Below are positions 42,497 to 53,683 of a stretch of 64,000 nt of DNA, piece by piece. Each line of letters begins with the position of its first letter. Positions within the stretch are counted from its first letter, which is position 1. Below the pieces are notes generated by a model. It was not told where the DNA came from. It ran no database searches and worked only from the letters and a program-made list of their open reading frames with translations. This DNA comes from Pseudomonas shirazensis (GTDB lineage: Bacteria > Pseudomonadota > Gammaproteobacteria > Pseudomonadales > Pseudomonadaceae): the NCBI RefSeq assembly GCF_014268785.2, contig NZ_JABWRD020000001.1, positions 447,001 through 511,000 on the forward strand, read 5' to 3'. The position numbers and the translations under genes are program-made.

Positions 42497-43687
42497 TCAC
42501 TCCACCGTCTTAGGCGCAAACCGCAATATCAAACAAGCAATCACCGCCGACAGTAGCGACCCCAGCAAAATCCCGATCTTGGCTTTATCAATCAGCTCAG
42601 TCTGCCCCGCAAACGCCAACTCACCGATAAACAGGCTCATGGTGAAACCAATCCCACAGAGCATCGCCACCCCATAAATCTGCAACCAGCTAGCCCCTTG
42701 CGGCTTGGAAGCCAGGCCAGTCTTGACCGCCAGCAACACCCCGGCAAACACCCCAAGCTGCTTGCCCAGCAGCAGTCCCAAGGCAATCGCCAGCGGCAAC
42801 GGCGCAAACACGTCGCTCCAGCTCAAATGGGTAAACGCCACGCCGGCATTGGCAAAGCCGAACGCGGGTACGATCAGGAAACCTACCCACGGCGCAATGG
42901 CATGCTCCAGCGTCAGCAGCGGGCTCTTGGCATCGCCGGCGGTGTAGGGGATCAGCAGTGCGCCGACCACGCCAGCGATGGTCGCGTGCACGCCGGATAG
43001 CAGGGTGAAGTACCACAGGGCGGCGACGCCGATCATGTATGGCCACAGGCTGACCACGCGCAGGCGGTTCAGGCCCAGCAGAAGTGCGACGATAGCGCCG
43101 GCGCCGGCGAGGGCGATGAGGTTGATCGAAGAGGTATAGAACAGCGCAATGATCGCTACTGCGCCCATGTCGTCGATGATCGCCACCGATACCAGCATCA
43201 CTTTCAGCGACAGCGGTGCGTGCTTGCCGAGCAGCGCCAGGGCGCCGACGGCAAAGGCGATGTCGGTGGCGGCGGGGATTGCCCAGCCACTGGCCAGGCC
43301 GGGCTCTACGGCGGACACCTTGAGGTAGATCAGCGCTGGCACTGCCATGCCCATCAGCGCTGGCAGCGCTGGCAGGCGGCGTTGTTCCCAAGTGGCCAGG
43401 CGGCCGTCGACCATCTCGCGCTTGATCTCCAGGCCGACCATCAGGAAGAAGATCGCCATCAGGCCGTCGTTGATCCACAGGTGCACGGTCATCGGCCCGA
43501 GCTTTTCTGTGAAGGTGGGGCCGAGGGGCAGGTGCAGCAGGTGTTGATAGGCTGCGGCCCATGGGCTGTTGGCGATGATGATGGCCACTGCTGCGGCGAG
43601 CATCAACACCACGCCGCCAGCGGCTTCGCTGGCGAGCAGGCGCTGCAGCAATGGGCGCCGCTCGGCGCTGTTCAGAGAAACGGTCAT
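42497..43687 (-). CDS. nhaA: Na+/H+ antiporter NhaA
   Basis: NhaA exchanges sodium for protons across the inner membrane. The start at 43687 (MTVSLNSAERRPLLQ) has GAGGA 8 bp upstream; a longer open frame to 43948 is not typical and was rejected. At 396 residues it matches the family. It carries the helix-IV/V and XI landmarks: AIPAATDIAFAVGALALLG with the two-Asp region in VSVAIIDDMGAVAIIALFYT, and LCGIGFTMSLFIGELAF near the end. Confidence 0.96.
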   Translation of the reverse strand: MTVSLNSAERRPLLQRLLASEAAGGVVLMLAAAVAIIIANSPWAAAYQHLLHLPLGPTFTEKLGPMTVHLWINDGLMAIFFLMVGLEIKREMVDGRLATWEQRRLPALPALMGMAVPALIYLKVSAVEPGLASGWAIPAATDIAFAVGALALLGKHAPLSLKVMLVSVAIIDDMGAVAIIALFYTSSINLIALAGAGAIVALLLGLNRLRVVSLWPYMIGVAALWYFTLLSGVHATIAGVVGALLIPYTAGDAKSPLLTLEHAIAPWVGFLIVPAFGFANAGVAFTHLSWSDVFAPLPLAIALGLLLGKQLGVFAGVLLAVKTGLASKPQGASWLQIYGVAMLCGIGFTMSLFIGELAFAGQTELIDKAKIGILLGSLLSAVIACLILRFAPKTVE

Positions 43688-44075
43688 GCGAGGTCCTCGT
43701 TCATGGATTCGCCCTGGATGTTGCAGGCATTGGCCGAACGACGGCCACGGCAAAGCGCTGGCACCGAATGGGCCACTGCAACAATAGGCGAGAAGAAGGG
43801 AAGGGGATGCAGCGAGCACGTACCCGGCAAAAAACGCGGGAACGGCATACGCCAAAGGAATAGCAAGGCTGCGTGCAACATGGATGGACTCTCGGAAAAC
43901 AAATGAATGTTCTCCGTATTCGGGATAGCTCCCGGGCGCACGCAGCACACGCCAGGCGGCGAATTATACAGAGTTGGCAGTCAAGGTGGGCGAGGGTCTG
44001 CATCGAAATGTTGCAATGGGGCTCCGCGCTCGAGCCTCAGCCCATTGCGGGCGTCTGCTCGAGCGCGGTCAGGGG
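43688..44075. other. Intergenic region upstream of nhaA
   Basis: 388 bp without a convincing gene. It contains two overlapping inverted repeats just behind the stop of the 44076 gene: GCAATGGG / CCCATTGC (44013-44020, 44041-44048) and GCGCTCGAGC / GCTCGAGCGC (44026-44035, 44057-44066). They cannot form together and may serve as a terminator. The nhaA promoter must lie in the remaining part. Confidence 0.5.
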
Positions 44076-45650
44076 TCAGCCGCCGATGGCCGCAGCCGAC
44101 CCTTGCAGCTGCCAGCGGCTGCGCAGCGACTGCAGTGCATCATCAAGGATCGAGATGCCGCTCTGCTCGCGCGCCATGCGCTCCTGACGGAAGCTGTCGT
44201 CCAGTACCGTCAGCAGGCTCTGGCTGCGGCTGCTCGAGCTTGGCGTGGTCACGTCATCGGTCAGGTCGCCATTCACATAAGTACGCACCCGCTCGCTCTG
44301 ACTGGCGGATTGCGAGGCACTGGCTTCGACCAGGCGGCCTTTGTCGAAGGCCAGGCGCGTGCTGCTGCTGGCCTGGTCGTTGATCTCGTGATAGCGGTAG
44401 TTCTGCGATTCGCGGTCCAGCCCTAGCTGCATGTCCGTCAGCGGGTTGAGGCCCAGGTGATAACCCGCTTTCAGTGCGCTCTGCTGATCCTGCTGTACCG
44501 AGCGGGTCAGCTGGCCGCCGCCTGTAATGCTGGTCGATTGCGAAGCGCGGTAATCGAAGCGGTCGGATTCTTCCAGGCGCATCGGGTTGCTCTGCTGCGA
44601 GGTCTGGCTGATCGAGGCATTGAAGTCGGCCAGGCCGCTGAGCAGGGCGCGGTCGCTGGCGCTCTGCAACGAGCCACGCTCGGTCACCGCCTGCTTGCCG
44701 TCATCGACGGCGTTGAGCTGGGTGAAGGCGTCCTTGAACAGGTTCATCAGGTTCTCATCGCCTTTACCGCGCTTTTGCGCGGCGTCGAACTGGCTCAGGT
44801 AATTGCTGATGGCGGCCTGGCGCTGGCTGCTGCTGCCCAGCTTGGCAGCGTCCGGCGTGTCGAGGTTCATCTGTACGCGCCCGGAGGGGCCGTCCAGTGT
44901 CAGGTTGCGCGACTGCTCGTTGACGTTGAGGTCAAAGGTCTGTGGTTCGCCGTTGACGTCGAGCTTGGCGTTCAGTTGCAGGCCGCTGAACAGCGTCGTG
45001 TCAAACTTGACCAGGTTACCGAGCTGCAAGCGGGGCGGCACCTGGGTCAGGCCATTGATGGCAGACTGGAAGTCGTCGGCCATTGCCGCCAGGCCTTTGA
45101 GTTCATCGTCGCTGAGTTCACCGCCGAGCACTTCGGCGCTCACTGCCAGGCCTTGTGCGTTGCTCGCCAGAGACAGGTTGACCGTCGCTCCGGAGGCCGT
45201 GGTCAGGCTGAACGTGACGCCATTGGTGGGGTGCGAGCGCAGGTTGGCCAGTTGCAGTTGCAGCGCGGCCGCATCGGGCTGCTCGCCGCCGGCAATGGTC
45301 ATGATGGACTGCGATACAGCCTTGCCACCGTTGCCCGCCAATTGCTCCAGCAGCGCGGCGCCGATGTTCTGGAAGCGAGCGCCGTTGGGCAATGACTGAA
45401 TGCTGTTCATCATCGCCATGCCCAGCTTGTCCGAGCTTTCCTGCTCCCAGGCATAGCGCACCTGCGGGCCCGTCAGGGCACCGTTGGCGGTGTAGGTCTG
45501 ATTGGGCGTGGCGTCCACCGCCTGGCCGAGGTTGACCGAGGTGCTGGGCGAGGTCAGGGGCGGGGTGGTCTGATCAACCGCCCGCACTTGAACAGGTGCT
45601 GGGGCTGTGTAGATCGGGGTAAGGCGCTGCGCAGCAGTTATCGCATTCAT
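44076..45650 (-). CDS. Hypothetical protein, 524 aa, Q/S-rich
   Basis: Not recognised. MNAITAAQRLTPIYTAPAP starts a proline/threonine-rich N-terminal 70 residues without a signal peptide. The middle (150-270) is a regular mix of strands (LRSHPTNGVTFSLTTASGA; LNAKLDVNGEPQTFDLNVN). The last 230 residues are polar, rich in Q, S and D, with repeated short SQS(A/E) runs and predicted helices (QSLLTVLDDSFRQERMAREQ). No cysteine or membrane segment was seen. Codon use is normal for the neighbourhood, so it is probably a conserved Pseudomonas gene. No function is proposed. Confidence 0.7.
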   Translation of the reverse strand: MNAITAAQRLTPIYTAPAPVQVRAVDQTTPPLTSPSTSVNLGQAVDATPNQTYTANGALTGPQVRYAWEQESSDKLGMAMMNSIQSLPNGARFQNIGAALLEQLAGNGGKAVSQSIMTIAGGEQPDAAALQLQLANLRSHPTNGVTFSLTTASGATVNLSLASNAQGLAVSAEVLGGELSDDELKGLAAMADDFQSAINGLTQVPPRLQLGNLVKFDTTLFSGLQLNAKLDVNGEPQTFDLNVNEQSRNLTLDGPSGRVQMNLDTPDAAKLGSSSQRQAAISNYLSQFDAAQKRGKGDENLMNLFKDAFTQLNAVDDGKQAVTERGSLQSASDRALLSGLADFNASISQTSQQSNPMRLEESDRFDYRASQSTSITGGGQLTRSVQQDQQSALKAGYHLGLNPLTDMQLGLDRESQNYRYHEINDQASSSTRLAFDKGRLVEASASQSASQSERVRTYVNGDLTDDVTTPSSSSRSQSLLTVLDDSFRQERMAREQSGISILDDALQSLRSRWQLQGSAAAIGG

Positions 45651-45751
45651 GGTCGGCTTCCGTGCAGATCTTGGGTCTAACCCAGGGTATCGGCGCGGTC
45701 AGGCAAAACCTTAGCGTTCATGCAGGTATTGGCGGCGCTGCGCCAGCCAGA

Positions 45752-45783
45752 AACAAATCAGCCCGCCAAAGGGCGGGCTGATT
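45752..45783 (-). terminator. Rho-independent terminator of cysI-DUF934
   Basis: Twelve-base arms AATCAGCCCGCC and GGCGGGCTGATT with a 4-base loop. On the minus strand it is followed by TGTTTCT. It lies 17 bp after the DUF934 stop. Confidence 0.85.
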
Positions 45784-45799
45784 GCTCAAGCACAGACGA

Positions 45800-46294
45800 T
45801 CAGCGGCGGCGGAACAGCGGCAGCGGTTCGTCGGCCGCGGCCTGGTAGGTCACCGAAAAATCTTTCAGGCCTTCCAGGGCATCGACAGGGTCTTTGTCGG
45901 CGCGAATGGCAAACGCATCGAAGCCGCAACGCGCCAGGTAGAACAGCTGGTCACGCAGGATATCGCCGATTGCGCGCAGCTCACCTTTGAACTGATAGCG
46001 ATCACGCAGCAGGCGCGCATTGGAGTAGTTGCGCCCGTCGGTGAAGGCCGGGAAGTTCAGGGCAATTACCTGGAAATGCGCAACGTCGTCACCGATTTCT
46101 TCGGCTTCTTCGTCGCTGTCCAGCCATACGCCAAGGCCGCCATCGCGGGCCTTGAGCGCATGGGCGTGATCACGCCAGAGTTGCAGCGGCACGATGTAGT
46201 CGTCGCAGTTGGTCAGTTCGTCGAACGAGGCATCCTTGGGCAGCAAGTGCCAGGTTTCGTCGACCAGCTGGTTGTTCTTAATGATTCGCTGCAT
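45800..46294 (-). CDS. DUF934 protein, partner of sulfite reductase
   Basis: The ATG at 46294 (MQRIIKNNQLVDETWHLL) overlaps the end of cysI by 17 bp. The 164-residue protein shows the DUF934 pattern: VPLQLWRDH, GVWLDSDEEAEEIG, FPAFTDGRNYSNARLLRDRY and LFYLARCGFDAFAIRADKD. Proteins of this family are found next to cysI in many proteobacteria and are thought to assist sulfite reduction, possibly in electron transfer. The exact role is not settled. Confidence 0.9.
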   Translation of the reverse strand: MQRIIKNNQLVDETWHLLPKDASFDELTNCDDYIVPLQLWRDHAHALKARDGGLGVWLDSDEEAEEIGDDVAHFQVIALNFPAFTDGRNYSNARLLRDRYQFKGELRAIGDILRDQLFYLARCGFDAFAIRADKDPVDALEGLKDFSVTYQAAADEPLPLFRRR

Positions 46295-47930
46295 AGACGC
46301 GCTCCTTGAAGGGGTCGATGCCAATACGTTGGTAGGTGTCGATGAAGCGCTCTTCTTCGGTACGTTGTTCAACGTAGACGTCGATCAGCTTCTCGATCAC
46401 ATCGGCCATCTGGTCCTGAGCGAACGATGGGCCGAGGATCTTGCCCAGGCTCGCGTCACGGGCGGCGTTGCCACCCAGCGAGACCTGGTAGAACTCCTCG
46501 CCCTTCTTGTCGACACCAAGGATGCCGATGTGGCCGACGTGGTGGTGACCGCAGGCGTTCATGCAACCAGAGATGTTCAGGTCCAGCTCACCGATGTCGA
46601 ACAGGTAGTCGAGGTCGTCGAAGCGACGCTGGATCGACTCGGCAATCGGGATCGACTTGGCGTTCGCCAGCGAGCAGTAGTCACCCCCCGGGCAGCAGAT
46701 GATGTCGGTCAGCAGACCGATGTTCGGCGTGGCGAAGCCGCTTTCGCGCAGCTCTTGCCAGAGCGTGTGCAACTGACGCTGCTCGACATCGGCAAGGATG
46801 ATGTTCTGCTCGTGCGAGGTGCGCAGGAAGCCGAAGCTGTAGCGCTCGGCCAGATCGGCAACGGCGTCCAGCTGCTTGTCGGTGAGGTCGCCCGGGGCAA
46901 CTCCGGTCGGCTTCAGCGACAGGGTCACGGCCACATAGCCTGGGCGCTTGTGCGCACGGGTATTGCGCGAACGCCAGCGGGCGAAGCCTGGGAACTCCTG
47001 GTCGAGCTCGGCGTAGTCGACGTTGTCCAGCGCCTGGTAGGCGGGGTCGACGAAGTGGCGCGAAACGCGCTCGATCTCGGCTTCGGTCAGGGTCGTGTTG
47101 CCACCGCGCAGGTGGGCCATTTCGGCTTCGACCTTTTCCGCGAACACTTGCGGGGTCAGGGCCTTGACCAGGATCTTGATCCGCGCCTTGTACTTGTTGT
47201 CACGGCGACCGTAACGGTTGTACACGCGCAGGATCGCGTCGAGGTAGCTGATCAGGTCCTGCCACGGCAGGAACTCGTTGATGAACGAGCCGACCACCGG
47301 TGTACGCCCCAGGCCGCCGCCGACCAACACGCGGAAGCCCAGTTCGCCGGCTTCGTTGTGCACCGGCTCCAGGCCGATATCGTGCACTTCGATGGCCGCG
47401 CGGTCGTCCTTCGAACCGTTCACGGCAATCTTGAACTTGCGCGGCAGGTAGGCGAATTCGGGGTGGAAGGTGGTCCACTGACGGATGATCTCGCACCATG
47501 GGCGCGGATCGATCAGCTCGTCGGCGGCGACGCCGGCAAACTGGTCGGTGGTGGTGTTGCGCAGGCAGTTGCCGCTGGTCTGGATCGCGTGCATCTGCAC
47601 GGTGGCCAGCTCGGCAAGGATGTCCGGGATGTCTTCCAGCGCCGGCCAGTTGTACTGGACGTTCTGCCGGGTGCTGATGTGCGCATAGCCCTTGTCGTAG
47701 TCGCGGGCGATCTTCGCCAGCACCCGCACTTGCGTCGAGTTGAGTTGGCCGTAAGGCACGGCCACCCGCAACATCGGGGCGAAACGTTGGACATACAGGC
47801 CGTTCTGCAGGCGCAGAGGGCGGAATTCTTCTTCGCTCAGTTCACCGGCCAGATAGCGGCGGGTCTGATCACGGAACTGCTTGACGCGGTCCTCGATGAT
47901 CCGCTGATCGTACTCGTCGTATACGTACAT
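46278..47930 (-). CDS. cysI: Sulfite reductase hemoprotein (nitrite/sulfite reductase family)
   Basis: It reduces sulfite to sulfide for cysteine synthesis using siroheme and a 4Fe-4S cluster. The 550-residue protein has both ferredoxin-like half domains (RFAPMLRVAVPYGQLNS; ISTRQNVQYNWPALEDIPDI) and the cluster/siroheme cysteines in CCPGGDYCSLANAK (about residues 412-425) and SGCMNACGHHHVGHIG (about 455-470). A separate flavoprotein CysJ is not in the window, as usual in Pseudomonas. The DUF934 partner follows with overlap. Confidence 0.94.
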   Translation of the reverse strand: MYVYDEYDQRIIEDRVKQFRDQTRRYLAGELSEEEFRPLRLQNGLYVQRFAPMLRVAVPYGQLNSTQVRVLAKIARDYDKGYAHISTRQNVQYNWPALEDIPDILAELATVQMHAIQTSGNCLRNTTTDQFAGVAADELIDPRPWCEIIRQWTTFHPEFAYLPRKFKIAVNGSKDDRAAIEVHDIGLEPVHNEAGELGFRVLVGGGLGRTPVVGSFINEFLPWQDLISYLDAILRVYNRYGRRDNKYKARIKILVKALTPQVFAEKVEAEMAHLRGGNTTLTEAEIERVSRHFVDPAYQALDNVDYAELDQEFPGFARWRSRNTRAHKRPGYVAVTLSLKPTGVAPGDLTDKQLDAVADLAERYSFGFLRTSHEQNIILADVEQRQLHTLWQELRESGFATPNIGLLTDIICCPGGDYCSLANAKSIPIAESIQRRFDDLDYLFDIGELDLNISGCMNACGHHHVGHIGILGVDKKGEEFYQVSLGGNAARDASLGKILGPSFAQDQMADVIEKLIDVYVEQRTEEERFIDTYQRIGIDPFKERVYAANH

Positions 47931-48107
47931 AAAAGTCCTGTCTCAGGCTGCATGCAGCTAATCGCGCGCACGGCCGCGCACTCCGGTTCGGAGCCGGGGA
48001 ACGATATCAGGTTGCATTTATGCGCTAAAGTGATGTTTTTGCATATGAAAAGAACTAAACGGACTAAGTGAGACTGACTGGCATTTATTCTAGGCGTCGG
48101 CGCTGGG

Positions 48108-48113
48108 TATAAT
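48108..48113 (+). promoter_or_regulatory. -10 box before the binding-protein gene
   Basis: A perfect TATAAT lies 29 bp before the ATG at 48142. No good -35 box is visible at 17 bp, so the assignment is weak. Confidence 0.35.
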
Positions 48114-48141
48114 CCGCGCTTTGCTCCACAGAGATGCACCC

Positions 48142-49218
48142 ATGTTCAAAGCGCTGTGCCAGAGTCTGTGCCTGTTTCTGCCGTTATCGGCCGGTGCCCA
48201 GGCGGCGTCCGTGGTGTTTCTCAATCCGGGTCATGCCAACGAGAACTTCTGGGTGGGATACACGCGCTTCATGCAGGCCGCGGCTGACGATCTCGGCATG
48301 CAGCTGCGGGTGGAATACAGCGAGCGCCGCGCCGATCTGGTGTTGAGCCAGGCGCGGGCTATCTTGAGCGGGCCGCAGCGCCCCGACTATCTGGTGCTGG
48401 TCAACGAGCTGTATGTCGCTCCGGAGATCATTCGCCTGTCCCGCGACAGCGGCGTGCAGCTGTTTCTGGTCAACAACGGCCTGACCGATAACCAGCTCGA
48501 GAGCGTCCGGGCGCAACCGGACAAATACCCGCCAGTGCTGGGCACGCTGACCAGTAACGATGAGCAGGCCGGTTATCAGATGCTGCGCGAGATGGTCGCG
48601 AAGTTGCCGCCATCTGACGAGCCGATCGACCTGCTGGCGTTTGCCGGCGTCAAGACCACCCCGGCCTCGCAGCGCCGCGAGCAAGGCATGCGCCGGGCCT
48701 TGGCCGATCACCCGCAGGTACGCTTGCGCCAGGTGGTATACGGCGGCTGGAACCGCGAGCGCGCCTTCGAGCAAGCGCAGCTGCTGCTCGAGCGCTATCC
48801 GCAAGCGCAGTTGGTGTGGTCGGCCAATGACGAAATGGCTTTTGGAGCGATGCAGGCGTTCGAGGCAGCGGGGCGCAAACCTGGCGTCGATGTGCTGTTC
48901 GGTGCGGTCAACGGCTCGCCTGAAGCGCTGCGCGCGCGTATCGACGGGCGCCTCAGCGTATTGATGGGCGGCCATGTCACTGTCGGCGGCTGGGCCATGG
49001 TTATGCTGCATGACCACGCTCAGGGCATCGCCATCAATCGCGACGGTAGCGACGAATACAGCTTGCCGGTGCTGCAGTCAATCGATCAGGCCAAGGCGCG
49101 GCGCTGGCTGGCCCTGCAGGAGGCCGACGATTATGGTCTGGACTTCCACCGTTTCAGCGCCGAAGGGCGACCAGCCGATTATCGTTACCCGTTTCTGACG
49201 TCACCGGTCGACTATTGA
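48142..49218 (+). CDS. Periplasmic substrate-binding protein (sugar-type, Peripla_BP_4)
   Basis: The ATG at 48142 (MFKALCQSLCLFLPLSAGAQA) gives a clean signal peptide with cleavage after AQA; a longer frame from 48121 was rejected. The 358-residue protein has the type I periplasmic binding fold: SVVFLNPGHANENFWVGYT, the LVLVNELYVAPEIIRL strand, LTSNDEQAGYQMLREMV, LVWSANDEMAFGAMQAF. No permease or ATPase gene is adjacent, so it may be a sensor-domain partner or an orphan. Ligand unknown. Confidence 0.85.
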   Translation: MFKALCQSLCLFLPLSAGAQAASVVFLNPGHANENFWVGYTRFMQAAADDLGMQLRVEYSERRADLVLSQARAILSGPQRPDYLVLVNELYVAPEIIRLSRDSGVQLFLVNNGLTDNQLESVRAQPDKYPPVLGTLTSNDEQAGYQMLREMVAKLPPSDEPIDLLAFAGVKTTPASQRREQGMRRALADHPQVRLRQVVYGGWNRERAFEQAQLLLERYPQAQLVWSANDEMAFGAMQAFEAAGRKPGVDVLFGAVNGSPEALRARIDGRLSVLMGGHVTVGGWAMVMLHDHAQGIAINRDGSDEYSLPVLQSIDQAKARRWLALQEADDYGLDFHRFSAEGRPADYRYPFLTSPVDY

Positions 49219-49304
49219 AAGACCCTGCTTGAATCAAGGGCATTGCTCGACTTAACTGCTGGTGGTGTATGTGCATTCCCATAACCACTACAAGAGGCAA
49301 TGCA

Positions 49305-49418
49305 ATGGGTAACTCCACCAAGCTGCGCAAAAGCGACAGCAGTGTCGATGCCTGGGCGATCCTGTGTCTGATCGTGCTGGTCGTAGTCACTGCGGTGTAC
49401 TGGGTCAGTCATCAGTAG
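49305..49418 (+). CDS. Small membrane protein, 37 aa
   Basis: AGAGG lies 7-8 bp before the ATG. The peptide has a polar N-terminal half (MGNSTKLRKSDSSVDAW), then one hydrophobic segment AILCLIVLVVVTAVYWV and ends SHQ. This is the layout of a single-pass small protein. A hairpin terminator follows at 49454. It is not a recognised family; support comes from the ribosome binding site and the membrane segment. Confidence 0.6.
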   Translation: MGNSTKLRKSDSSVDAWAILCLIVLVVVTAVYWVSHQ

Positions 49419-49453
49419 CGCATCACCGCTGTCGACCGTGATTGCAACCTGAA

Positions 49454-49482
49454 CCGCCCGTGGCAGGCACCGCCACGGGCGG
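49454..49482 (+). terminator. Bidirectional-type terminator hairpin
   Basis: Eleven-base arms CCGCCCGTGGC and GCCACGGGCGG enclose a 7-base loop, followed by CTTGCCTTTC. It lies between the convergent small gene and the DUF2970 gene. Confidence 0.7.
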
Positions 49483-49490
49483 CTTGCCTT

Positions 49491-49709
49491 TCAACGGGCT
49501 GTCAGGTGCATGGCCAGTTGCACCAGGCCAATCAGCACCAGTACGAATACCAGCGTGAACAGCACGCCCAGGGCGATGAAATGGCTGGCCTTGCCGTGAG
49601 TGAAGTCGCGGGCGCGGTTCTTACCGCTCTGCACGCCGAGGGCAGCGGCAAGCACGCTGTGCAGCATCTGCCAGAAGGTCGGCGGTTTGCCTTGGCTGGG
49701 GTCGTCCAT
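49491..49709 (-). CDS. DUF2970 membrane protein
   Basis: 72 residues: a conserved cytoplasmic part (PTFWQMLHSVLAAALGVQSG, NRARDFTHGKASHFIALG) and one membrane segment (LFTLVFVLVLIGLVQLAM). This matches the DUF2970 pattern. Function unknown. It lies downstream of metH in the same direction, 102 bp apart. Confidence 0.85.
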   Translation of the reverse strand: MDDPSQGKPPTFWQMLHSVLAAALGVQSGKNRARDFTHGKASHFIALGVLFTLVFVLVLIGLVQLAMHLTAR

Positions 49710-49811
49710 GCTGGCCTCCTGTAGGTAGCGCAGGCGATCAATGCACAGTGTAGACCTTCAGCAGGCAGGGGCCGCGCTGCAGCCCCTGGCAGGCTCTAGC
49801 CCTGGCAGGCT

Positions 49812-53519
<3,708 letters not shown>

Positions 53520-53683
53520 AGGACTACCTGGTCGGGCGAAAAACAGAAGGTGCGGAATGATAGCAAAGCTGCGCGGTTTTTAGGTGCGCAGGACTTTTGC
53601 ATGAATTTCTCTCATGTTTACGCATCCCGCCGGCCCGTTAGATACATCGTGATGGCTTTATTCGAAACCAGGACATTCGGTAC

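Noticed and set aside
43688..43948. Extension of nhaA to an ATG at 43948
   Set aside because: The extra 87 residues are not like any NhaA N terminus; the start at 43687 has a good ribosome binding site and gives the standard length.
46209..48071. Long plus-strand open frame opposite cysI and DUF934
   Set aside because: Antisense shadow of two confidently identified genes; composition is low in hydrophobic order and no motif was found.
53520..53683. Possible cobalamin or S-adenosylhomocysteine riboswitch before metH
   Set aside because: Only 164 bp separate metH and cti, and no conserved B12 box or recognisable SAH core was seen.
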